Assembly: GCA_902775485.1 (NCBI GenBank) | Contig: CACYMJ010000023.1 | Location: 1 to 36,601, forward strand | Origin: an uncultured Lachnospiraceae bacterium | GTDB taxonomy: Bacteria > Bacillota > Clostridia > Lachnospirales > Lachnospiraceae | Length of the DNA stretch: 36,601 nucleotides | Reading direction: 5' to 3' | Shown here: positions 33,701-36,601 of the stretch, piece after piece | How the letters are laid out: the number at the start of each line of letters is the position of its first letter | How positions within the stretch are numbered: position 1 is the first letter of the stretch | Position numbers and translations under genes: made by a program | Notes under the pieces: generated by a model | What the model was told of the DNA's origin: nothing | Seen by the model: the letters and a program-made list of their open reading frames with translations, nothing else | The model's database searches: none

Positions 33701-35275
33701 AACAGTGAATTTGACCTCGATGTTACGGTATCATTCGACGGTACAAAACAGCTCGCAGTAGCGAGAAATATCAAGAAGGACGGTAAGGATGCCAGCGAGA
33801 TAACCTTTGTCAATCCGACCAAGGAATACAAGACGATCGAAGGTAACAAGTTCTGGAATGATGCTTACAGAGATCCTGCAGACAGACCTGATGTCATCGT
33901 AAATCTGTATTCAAGTGCTGTAGGCGGCGGTAATACAATAATCAATACCTACACGATCAAGGCACCTGATACAACGTACAGATTCGATACGGACAAGAAC
34001 GGTGATAAACTGCCGTGCTATGATGACAACGGTAAGGAAATAACCTACACTGTAGAAGAAGTTGATATACCCGGATATCTGTGCGAGAAGGACGGTTATG
34101 ACTTCTACAATACGGAAGGTCAGATATTCATCAGAAAGATCGATGAAGAGACGGGAAGTCCTCTTGCAGGCGCAGTTCTTGCACTGCTCGACGGTTCGAC
34201 CGAGATTGAGAGATGGACAAGCGGAGCAAGTGCACACGTTGTCGATATGAGTAAGCTTAAACCGGCAACAACATACACGGTTCGTGAGATCTCAGCTCCC
34301 GACGGTTATGATCTTGCACCTGACCAGACGTTCAGTCATCCTGACAAGGGTGAGACAATAACTATAACGATGGCCGACAGAAGGGTAGTCGGATCTGTAA
34401 GACTTGTTAAGCGTGATGCTGCAACCAGAGAAACACTTGCAGGTGCTGAGTTTGCACTCTATACAGAGGCAGGAGCACGTATCTACGCTACAGGTACGGC
34501 AGGAAGCTACAGGGTAACCGATGTAACAAGTAACGGTGTATTTGTGACCGATGCAAGCGGAAGCCTTACGATATCAGATCTGCCTTACGGTACATACTAC
34601 TTCCGTGAGACAAAGGCACCCGCAGGATATTCGCTCTCAAGCGAACGTCTTGGATTTACGATCCTTAGAAGCGGGGAACTTGTAGAGGTAACATTCCTTG
34701 ATCCTAAGGCAGCGGCAGCAGTTAGACTTCGTAAGGTCGGCTCGACCGGAGCAGTAGGACTGGCCGGAGCAGAATTCGAGCTGTATTCATCGACACCGAG
34801 AACACTCGGACAGGCAGCTTCATCGACGGTATTTACGGATGCTTACTACAGATACGGAACATACCGTACCAACTCAGCCGGTGAGATCTATGTGGATGAT
34901 CTTCCTTGGGGTGACTACTACTTCGTAGAGACAAGCGCTCCTGACGGCTACAGAGTATCTGTGGATGTAAACGGTGATGACCTTGTATACACATTTACGG
35001 TTGATGAGTCAACTACCGGTGCAGTCATAGATCTTGGCGGAATCGTCAATAATCCTGAAGGCGGCGTACTTGGCGCAAGAGTCAAGAAGGGCGGAGTTGT
35101 CAACGGAGTACTTGGTGTAAGGGCTAAGCCTACCAGCGGTGTCCTCGGCGAGAGGATTGGGCCTGTTACGGGCGATGCTTCGAACATCATCCTCTGGCTC
35201 CTTCTCCTTACGGCATGCGTAGCTACGATCGTGGCAACAATTGTGACAGGTAAGAAGAAAAAAGCAGTTAAGTAA
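21758..35275 (+). CDS. Giant (4505-residue) isopeptide-domain surface adhesin / single-chain stalk
   Basis: Signal peptide (about 1-33, ending STLAA), then an acidic region (about 34-105) and two related ~100-residue beta domains (about 112-210 and 228-325; shared GxGYxxxxxxxDTE and ELEGGDF/NLEGENF). A further domain (about 325-510) ends in LSDFSIAAFLANG. Residues ~515-796 resemble the choice-of-anchor A family. Then follow twenty Spy0128/FctA-like domains (about 798-4019), one Cna_B domain (about 4023-4118), three SpaA-like domains (about 4122-4424) and a C-terminal PVTGD signal (P4469), hydrophobic helix and KKKK tail. There is no frameshift in 13.5 kb. Family knowledge says such domains form Lys-Asn isopeptide bonds that resist force and proteases. 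I infer a covalently braced fibre presenting the N-terminal head far from the wall, attached by the class B sortase at 17968. The ligand is unknown. Confidence 0.93.
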   Translation: MKKRNWLKTTIAMITLIATVLETGFSSVSTLAAEITTDDGIVVNNDAVTESGDSATVDDLDIDISAEPVEEVEDLDTAGEEEDPADASEYEEEETFEEAEELMSGTLDVSDSGITGSGYDEISIYVDTEGLDKKDTFRIEFSGPASASYNPVINDDLDKTADGRYDFEELEGGDFTVRATSSDDVILSYKYNEDGYPVIAVESIPDEKVLDTEKITASDGSEVSAIRGEGYENLTIKFDTEELSARSSFKLFVETDAEATVDGADATQGIDGLDAKTDSVKVENLEGENFVAYVVTDDEDIKIKSVANIDSVEDGVATIIVDNEDTKRVYEYEDNDVAVTATLEKADAIPDDAEFVVKKITPQTQGYNYDAYIQALNDNAAEIRGEEDATISEEEVLLYDIAFFITDEDGNRVEIQPEEGSVRISVQFKKNQFEDELAAAAEDDIQIVHLPLVESVREDVDTTADATDITAEDIQVQVVDNTAVASDESADFTLSDFSIAAFLANGKMAPGPAETFKTILGTSLGYGVVANSAVLAGHLETTIAVATASALTGTDPILQSPRNKSGHSGKSIIGSYSGTNGLLLSPGSNASAHVVYTTKGNKNQFRVNSGVELNDTTYESGQIASEVTSIINATVSKSESLSKVDGYSFATVAPNGNLDLKSKGNGEGTYYINLANGDLAKLNKIILGKGQNVILNIPDTSVEFKQYLYELTTDNGTVISRGAAGEEADDLAIQKIIFNCYNATTAKTSGPTCGTFLIPKAVFTNDSVAGGWLRAKSIDKIGGQEWHCVYEDMPPAEGISVQFFAKKIIRGLAGDERAPLESEVFTFNLNEWDWDNSTYHTIQSVTNDGGLVSFAPIFYSYEDIVNMGGSHVYSYKVLESEFPGYDQSTAGCLKGYNIRVKVYADTTARKLKIDTGYTGVFDGPKTSTKYGNGSYAKNDTAIVFKNTPRGDQATYEFKVKKNLYIGDKKAKRSDEIEYPGEWPYEFKFDLTYLPNEGNIPNEPSFSVMPNNGNYNAKVTKTIKSSNNVESFGTVTFSAKDIWDAGSTLEGYWREVLKEKMTDAEYKYGIVRTLPLKWKITEQVINHPGVTYGYDSNDTKHWRSIKLWFNVVKLGESYRFITYTVDGQEIKVSPKHSDPNKVPYPDGQSCEDWGTEPVEFTNRYNVLPGEKTFYGLKTINNDNALRKPEPGEFQFEFSSTDDTRFAGNNKLTTSNAADGTFSFGPITYTKEQVGQTYTYTIHEIPGNEEGMTYAADKQYKVKVVQKTVGNTLVIDVEDVDNAGGLSAENPIRIDNTFTTSSEVQFKATKKFKEGSNISGGKFTFELYDANADWTKGSLRDSKTASVNNQPTAQNESVSFNGIEYGVDDAGKTFRYLIVEKIPEGATQKDNNYYKDGVTYDGSAHRVEVIIAKDLVTVTDPATGKKTKQLVKSFKLDGKDVDEINVNPEFENSYSVIPCTGKINGTKYLTGKDLEKEEFKFNLEFVSFVEAGKTETVTDVDAAPVDLSAVDNPAYNALSGAFGFENIKFGKAGTYKFRVTETPKENEETEEGLKGYRNDPTKYIVTFNVIDQKNGTLKCVPENGKVTKENDASSTEVELRFDNEFSDKTSVPLYAIKNFSTTEGRPIVDGEFKFNLTSTDGKNESQTNVGNIGNLASFAELEYDTSMFGKDETEKTFTYKITEVIDWNNIEKNEDNSYKTADYDGHKFYVGKNGLLYDFDAQNGYEVHIRVTRDDAGYLNVPEVLDYDANQKDNSQVIFYNRYEPKGQFEVPFTKMMDGRKFEDGDEFTFTLADPAGNTVQNIVVKGSDFKGQTAASFTFDPVVITKANMPSEPVFYTVKETSIKCADGRKVVPNKPNGFKVLVSCSDNKVGEIICATSFYDFDGKTTVPSLTFVNTYNAEGTVSFEAQKDYNGTLKKGQFTFYLVDKQSGTRVTRENGYGPEGYLGDELVNMVKFNPIKYTREEHLKNTDGTYDTTRTFYYTIGEIEGDETYIAYNVGPKENPGKELFDVEVTVTDNGDGSLTATKKYIRKKADNPDAAGTALKDKEIPVIINEYHTHGPVEIYATKTLLGRALADTPDGLFEFKLTDRKSGAEYISAANKETGKAVFTIPEYTEADVDPMSGLSEKMNDGTFKKLYTLEEIIPGDAKQSVVIDENNNPVTVYSKNGYIYDTTVYTVEVTLEDNGEGKIETSWVAYTEDKLQKPERAFFARLWQRILNGLEPILGVTPEDHKAVFVNKYESRSALSLKIKKVLEGAGKTLAEGDFSFTFKGDDEQGSFSVSRPIEKVGEDFIASIDAREFTHAGTYTYTIKEDVPEDAEQINDNPYKYKYEGITYDATEHTVVVTVAEHKEGDVESPNGKLEITATVDGEAVPVDRQDSKDRYDRFIDLYIPTPVVVTNSYDVVPATVKLGGIKVLTGRDLEEEDSFTFYLTQTDETFKKAVEGGHTDSATVTKVKGNFAPFDFKEIKYELDDLKKSDNTYESSKKFYYTISEENPENGKIAGVTYTDKVYKVVVEVTNSGDGKISAKVIRDDTKADITATQKTFAEFENTYDANGSKTFKVRKTVENSKTNKSFKFYLEGDGINSPLEATAVNGGEGSFKAIEYSLEEIKKTNGVGNYHYTVYEKQPEEGEDTSGISYTRDKYEIDVTVTDPNHDGNLAVTDKVTKMLYKDGKYSADPDYTDKEDVFEFDFTNTYDAEGVADIPGNKQVTGKDPEDGVFWFELLEEDGETRVTDRVRVNPVSTSGGKGDFHFYLDYKLADVNKTFKYKVKEYVDDELRAKFPDLHFDETIYDVEITPVDNGDGTITAKPVINGGNDSSCDFDNTEVKPDSLQFKAKKTLDGRQIKDGWFEFTLTGDAPVGAPEKTISQTKTNRGEEVTFDAIEYSLKDAGKTYTYKIRETKGTDEGIVYDETIYTATVEIKLTGDNKNKKIEVVPVVKPDRGDNKDKDIANVEFDSAKNAYTVTGPVFDNTHTSEIYVQFEGDKELLGFKETPKEKFLFGLYDANDLENPIWIDKNGNITAPGAEGATEQIGVVDPATNKLHFTFDKIRYSQEDFRNGSSYVDTVTRNFVVKEIIPTTRTQYVDYDEHKYEIKVELTYDEPEKAASQIQASVTTKLMPENTDGPSANVKDSDKTVKLTDLDFTNRYLRNSVSFPGIKSVEGRALKNAAYTFTLTDVSEGAFKKAETQTVTNNGSRIEFAPIEYSKDDVGLHIYKIEETVAGGGTTLSSETRMYRGEVTVSVEGDALKVEKHLYKADDQFNKLSEIDSNASFEFKNEYKYPADVKIPVRKIMFGKYLKKGEFTFNLYDRNDLSKPIQTITNETNAEGSTIKPTKQTDEKLVGKDNVGKYAAVSDIFWFAPITYNSIPDLNNQDVAKKYYVVTEDPTADHKDYIDYATTTYVVEVTLTATDNGLTAAVTGISGDDDKAQTTTGGIAQWLADLFGDKDEIEGIGAEDACAFKNWYKSEAAIDPPVLSKTVMGRNFERGDFVFDITGPGLPSMGEDKYEREVFNGYYTSKDGTRSEFYPNKVDDSGKPVEIPVEEIFVGDIKYQFNADYNDLEAGKAVSAAEAQMLGSDEYVKYVYTAVEKKGTEVAMDYTPAEFTLTVYVKDNGDGTMTVKNYKGDVHDEEKGIRTLEWRPTEGKGNKIEKIKARDENGEEKYYDFVNIYPQEGHIDLVGKKAYNAPDFAENMFKFTLTETDEYGTPLKYEDGTLKSATVGNTLPKQNGRKVAGEPTRVEFGHNDIPFLNYKAGAFIENGTYKEFKLEDVQGYHYYTIVETERNIADVKYDASEYSIIVDVQPAKDSKDNPYLSAEIVSVEKKVGGSGRPEKVTSYTRSQEDLGYKYHFDRFIDTFAFNNTFDATGVFSIPGKKYVVDQAGNALVSPDAYLNQYEFALYSYTNPERTEGKTLVDVARTDAQGNFELKVQKPNKTYAYDLSDLKDATGAYLRNKTFYYRIIETKPSVGKWTQNNTVFESEGVIYDNSEFDLDVTVSFDGTKQLAVARNIKKDGKDASEITFVNPTKEYKTIEGNKFWNDAYRDPADRPDVIVNLYSSAVGGGNTIINTYTIKAPDTTYRFDTDKNGDKLPCYDDNGKEITYTVEEVDIPGYLCEKDGYDFYNTEGQIFIRKIDEETGSPLAGAVLALLDGSTEIERWTSGASAHVVDMSKLKPATTYTVREISAPDGYDLAPDQTFSHPDKGETITITMADRRVVGSVRLVKRDAATRETLAGAEFALYTEAGARIYATGTAGSYRVTDVTSNGVFVTDASGSLTISDLPYGTYYFRETKAPAGYSLSSERLGFTILRSGELVEVTFLDPKAAAAVRLRKVGSTGAVGLAGAEFELYSSTPRTLGQAASSTVFTDAYYRYGTYRTNSAGEIYVDDLPWGDYYFVETSAPDGYRVSVDVNGDDLVYTFTVDESTTGAVIDLGGIVNNPEGGVLGARVKKGGVVNGVLGVRAKPTSGVLGERIGPVTGDASNIILWLLLLTACVATIVATIVTGKKKKAVK
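23300..24145 (+). other. Choice-of-anchor-A-like head region of the giant protein
   Basis: Residues about 515-796. Marks of the family: LGYGVVANSAVLAGHLETTIAVA near the start, YYINLANGDLAKLNKIILG, VILNIPDTSVEF, IIFNCYNATTA, then SGPTCGTFLIPKAVFTND, VAGGWLRA and EWHCVYED. In other surface proteins this domain sits distal to repetitive stalks and is thought to act in adhesion. It is the only non-repeat folded domain of clear type here, so it is the best candidate for the binding head. Confidence 0.65.
24149..33820 (+). repeat. Twenty tandem Spy0128/FctA-like isopeptide domains (coding repeat array)
   Basis: Domain ends were placed at the conserved closing strand (F-x-N-x-Y type). The closing Asn residues fall at 946, 1161, 1294, 1450, 1601, 1759, 1894, 2052, 2236, 2398, 2549, 2693, 2823, 2970, 3144, 3275, 3460, 3665, 3857 and 4019. 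Units are about 130-210 residues and strongly diverged, so this is an ancient array, not a recent expansion. Each unit keeps a Lys in the first strand (for example FKAKKTL), a Glu in the middle (KIRETK) and the closing Asn (FDNTH), the triad of the intramolecular isopeptide bond. Only short stretches are shared at DNA level, such as GACAGGTTTATTGAT near 28907 and 33296. Confidence 0.88.
33821..35275 (+). other. Wall-proximal Cna_B and SpaA-like domains plus sorting signal
   Basis: Cna_B: KTIEGNKFWND to YDFYNTE (about 4023-4118). SpaA-like domains: IRKIDEETGSPLAGAVL with REISAPDGY; VKRDAATRETLAGAEF with RETKAPAGY; and RKVGSTGAVGLAGAEF with VETSAPDGY. The last ~80 residues hold a Gly/Val-rich linker (GGVLGARVKKGGVVNGVLG), then GPVTGDASN, a hydrophobic helix and KKKKAVK. 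No LPxTG is present; PVTG at 4469-4472 is in the right place for the sortase signal. Confidence 0.85.
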
Positions 35276-35291
35276 GATACCATAAGGCAAT

Positions 35292-35339
35292 AAGGAAACA
35301 CTCAGGGAGCACCTGCATCTGCAGGTGTTTCCTTTTTTT
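35292..35339 (+). terminator. Terminator after the giant gene
   Basis: Inner stem CACCTGC / GCAGGTG (35310-35327) with an outer AAGGAAA / TTTCCTT pairing (35292-35298 with 35328-35334) and a T run to 35339. Confidence 0.8.
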
Positions 35340-35352
35340 GATTCGATTTGAG

Positions 35353-35392
35353 GTCAATATGAAATACCCGAATACGGGTATTTCATATTGAC
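35353..35392. promoter_or_regulatory. Perfect palindrome with 18-bp arms: probable operator of the HTH-Uma2 gene
   Basis: Bases 35353-35370 and 35375-35392 are perfect inverted copies around AATA; arms begin GTCAATATG and meet at CCCG/CGGG. The right arm contains all but the last base of the -35 TTGACG. It is followed by no T run. The adjacent gene encodes an XRE-type DNA-binding domain, so autorepression at this site is the natural reading. Confidence 0.8.
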
Positions 35393-35416
35393 GTTTTGAG
35401 AACGGGACTATATAAT
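35388..35416 (+). promoter_or_regulatory. Promoter of the HTH-Uma2 gene (leaderless)
   Basis: TTGACG (35388-35393), 17-bp spacer, TATAAT (35411-35416). The start of transcription is expected at about 35422-35424, on the ATG at 35423. This would give an mRNA with essentially no 5' leader. Confidence 0.75.
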
Positions 35417-35422
35417 CAAGGT

Positions 35423-36337
35423 ATGAATATCAGTGACCTAAAAGCAAGAAAGAAGGCCCTCAGGCTTACTACCAGGGATATTGCATACAGAGCAGAGCTT
35501 CCATTCGGAACTGTCAGCAAGATTTTTACCGGAGAGACCAGGAAGCCCGCTTATGTTACCGTTGAGAAGATCGAAAGAGTGATTGAACTGGAGGAGATGC
35601 GACTTCGACTCGAAGCGTATGCCAGGGCATATACCGATTTTCTCAATGAGCATCCTGATGAGGAGATAGACAGGTCGGAATTTGAGAAATATTACAGGAA
35701 GATACACGGATTATCCGATGCCCCGATCGCACTTGCGAAAGAGGATGATGGAAAGATACTGTACGGTAATCTTGCCATGAAGATGCGAAATCTTGCCACG
35801 GTTAATGATCTGCATGAACTGGGCGAGAGCAGATGTTATGAACTTATGGACGGACATATAATCTATAATGAGACGCCGTCGCTTGATCATCAGAGGACAG
35901 TTCGTTCGCTCGGGAAGGTTATTGACAGATTTATCGAATCAAACGGCGGGGAATGCGAAGTATTTGATACGGGGTTTAATGTCCTGCTATGTGAGGATGA
36001 TTATAATCTGTTAATACCGGATGTGTTTGTACTGTGCGATAAGGGAAAGCTTAGGGAAAACGGAGTGTGGGGCGCCCCCGACTGGGTGATGGAAGTGTCC
36101 TCACGCAGTACGAGGAGTTATGATTACAAAGAGAAAATGCACAAGTACATGTCAGCCGGCGTGAGGGAGTATTGGATCGTCGATTATGAGAAGAAAAAGG
36201 TTGTCACATTCATAGAGGGAGAACCAATGCGGATCAGTATGTACGGAACCGATGAAAAGGTGCCGGTATATATTTATGACGGGAAGCTGAAGATTGATTT
36301 TTGCGAGATTTTCCATATGTCAGGTCTTTCTGTGTGA
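35423..36337 (+). CDS. XRE-type HTH fused to Uma2-family (DUF820) PD-(D/E)xK nuclease-like domain
   Basis: 304 residues from the ATG at 35423; an upstream in-frame ATG (35396) lies inside the promoter and is excluded. Residues about 3-58 form a helix-turn-helix (TTRDIAYRAELPFGTVSKIF). A helical linker follows (about 60-125). The Uma2 domain (about 130-295) keeps its restriction-endonuclease-like residues: IPDVFVLCD, APDWVMEVSS, then a Lys in DYKEKMHKYMSAGVREYWIVD. Most Uma2 proteins lack the HTH. DNA binding by the HTH and possible DNA cleavage are family-based; no substrate is established. It is monocistronic, between the giant adhesin and secG, with a palindromic operator and a probably leaderless transcript. 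It may be a selfish or defence-type gene, or a regulator that has co-opted a nuclease fold. Confidence 0.88.
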   Translation: MNISDLKARKKALRLTTRDIAYRAELPFGTVSKIFTGETRKPAYVTVEKIERVIELEEMRLRLEAYARAYTDFLNEHPDEEIDRSEFEKYYRKIHGLSDAPIALAKEDDGKILYGNLAMKMRNLATVNDLHELGESRCYELMDGHIIYNETPSLDHQRTVRSLGKVIDRFIESNGGECEVFDTGFNVLLCEDDYNLLIPDVFVLCDKGKLRENGVWGAPDWVMEVSSRSTRSYDYKEKMHKYMSAGVREYWIVDYEKKKVVTFIEGEPMRISMYGTDEKVPVYIYDGKLKIDFCEIFHMSGLSV

Positions 36338-36343
36338 AATTGC

Positions 36344-36372
36344 TTGATTTTACGCAGGTTATGTGGTAAATT
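36344..36372 (+). promoter_or_regulatory. secG promoter
   Basis: TTGATT (36344-36349), 17-bp spacer, TAAATT (36367-36372). A GCGCAG / CTGCGT stem follows in the ~45-base leader (36382-36404). Confidence 0.55.
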
Positions 36373-36424
36373 ATCATGGTGCGCAGCAGATTAGGCCTGC
36401 GTACGGTAATAACGGAGGTAATAT

Positions 36425-36601
36425 ATGGGTGCATTGAGAATAACTCTTACAATTATATTTATATTAGTGAGTGTTGCATTATCAGCGATCGTTCTGATGC
36501 AGGAAGGAAAGAGCGCAGGCCTTGGTGTTATACGTGGTGCTGCCGAATCCTACTGGGGCAAGAACAAGGGTCGTTCGATCGAAGGTAAGTTTGAGAAGTT
36601 T
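36425..36601 (+). CDS. secG: Preprotein translocase subunit SecG (3' end outside window)
   Basis: The first 59 codons are present. SecG is the small membrane partner of SecYE in protein export. The N-terminal helix (LRITLTIIFILVSVALSAIV) is followed by the family signature LMQEGKSAGLG and a loop (AAESYWGKNKGRSIEG) before the second helix, which lies beyond the window. The start follows GGAGGT. Confidence 0.92.
   Translation, partial: MGALRITLTIIFILVSVALSAIVLMQEGKSAGLGVIRGAAESYWGKNKGRSIEGKFEKF

Noticed and set aside
35353-35392. The palindrome before the HTH-Uma2 gene as a terminator of the giant gene
   Set aside because: There is no T run after it, and a proper terminator already ends at 35339; overlap with the -35 favours an operator.
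1-36601. tRNA, rRNA, CRISPR arrays or intact insertion sequences
   Set aside because: Looked for by eye on both strands; no cloverleaf, regular direct-repeat/spacer pattern or transposase was recognised.

Overview
The window looks like a chromosomal segment of a Gram-positive anaerobe of class Clostridia, most likely family Lachnospiraceae. This rests on the recA-recX-rny gene order, AGGAGG-type ribosome sites, sigma-A-like promoters, a GAAC-N4-GTTC LexA box, a single-membrane cell-surface repertoire (class B sortase, sorting signals, isopeptide domains) and the style of the surface proteins. No rRNA, tRNA, CRISPR array or intact insertion sequence was seen.

Layout. Bases 1-1451 are the 3' end of a wall- or membrane-anchored surface protein with an MBG-type domain and a Ser-rich linker. 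Bases 1549-5043 carry recA (promoter overlapped by two LexA-type boxes), recX and rny (RNase Y). Bases 5084-10677 are mixed functions: a small secreted protein, an M15-type lipoprotein peptidase, thrH plus a metallo-beta-lactamase-fold gene, a hemolysin III/PAQR membrane protein, a MocR-type aminotransferase and a Nudix hydrolase. Bases 10807-14496 carry xerD, a convergent PHP phosphatase and a chemotaxis receptor. Bases 14618-17899 are the lower-glycolysis genes gap, pgk and tpiA, with a 30-bp-arm nested palindrome between gap and pgk.

Bases 17902-35339 form a surface-appendage island: class B sortase, a membrane GGDEF/EAL protein whose EAL half looks active, a convergent orphan prepilin-like protein, and a 13.5-kb gene for a 4505-residue surface protein. 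The giant protein has a signal peptide, two related beta domains, a choice-of-anchor-A-like head, twenty consecutive Spy0128/FctA-like domains that all keep a Lys-Glu-Asn isopeptide triad, one Cna_B domain, three SpaA-like domains and a non-canonical PVTG sorting signal. It reads as a self-crosslinked single-chain stalk made in place of a polymerised pilus. Sortase, c-di-GMP turnover and giant adhesin lie next to one another, so a link between them is a reasonable inference.

Bases 35353-36337 hold an XRE-HTH/Uma2 fusion gene. A perfect 18-bp-arm palindrome overlaps its -35, and its -10 is so close to the ATG that the mRNA should be leaderless. The window ends inside secG.

The best candidates for something undescribed are the twenty-domain isopeptide stalk with its sortase/EAL neighbours and the self-contained palindrome-controlled HTH-Uma2 gene. 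All functional calls come from reading motifs by eye; no database search was possible.
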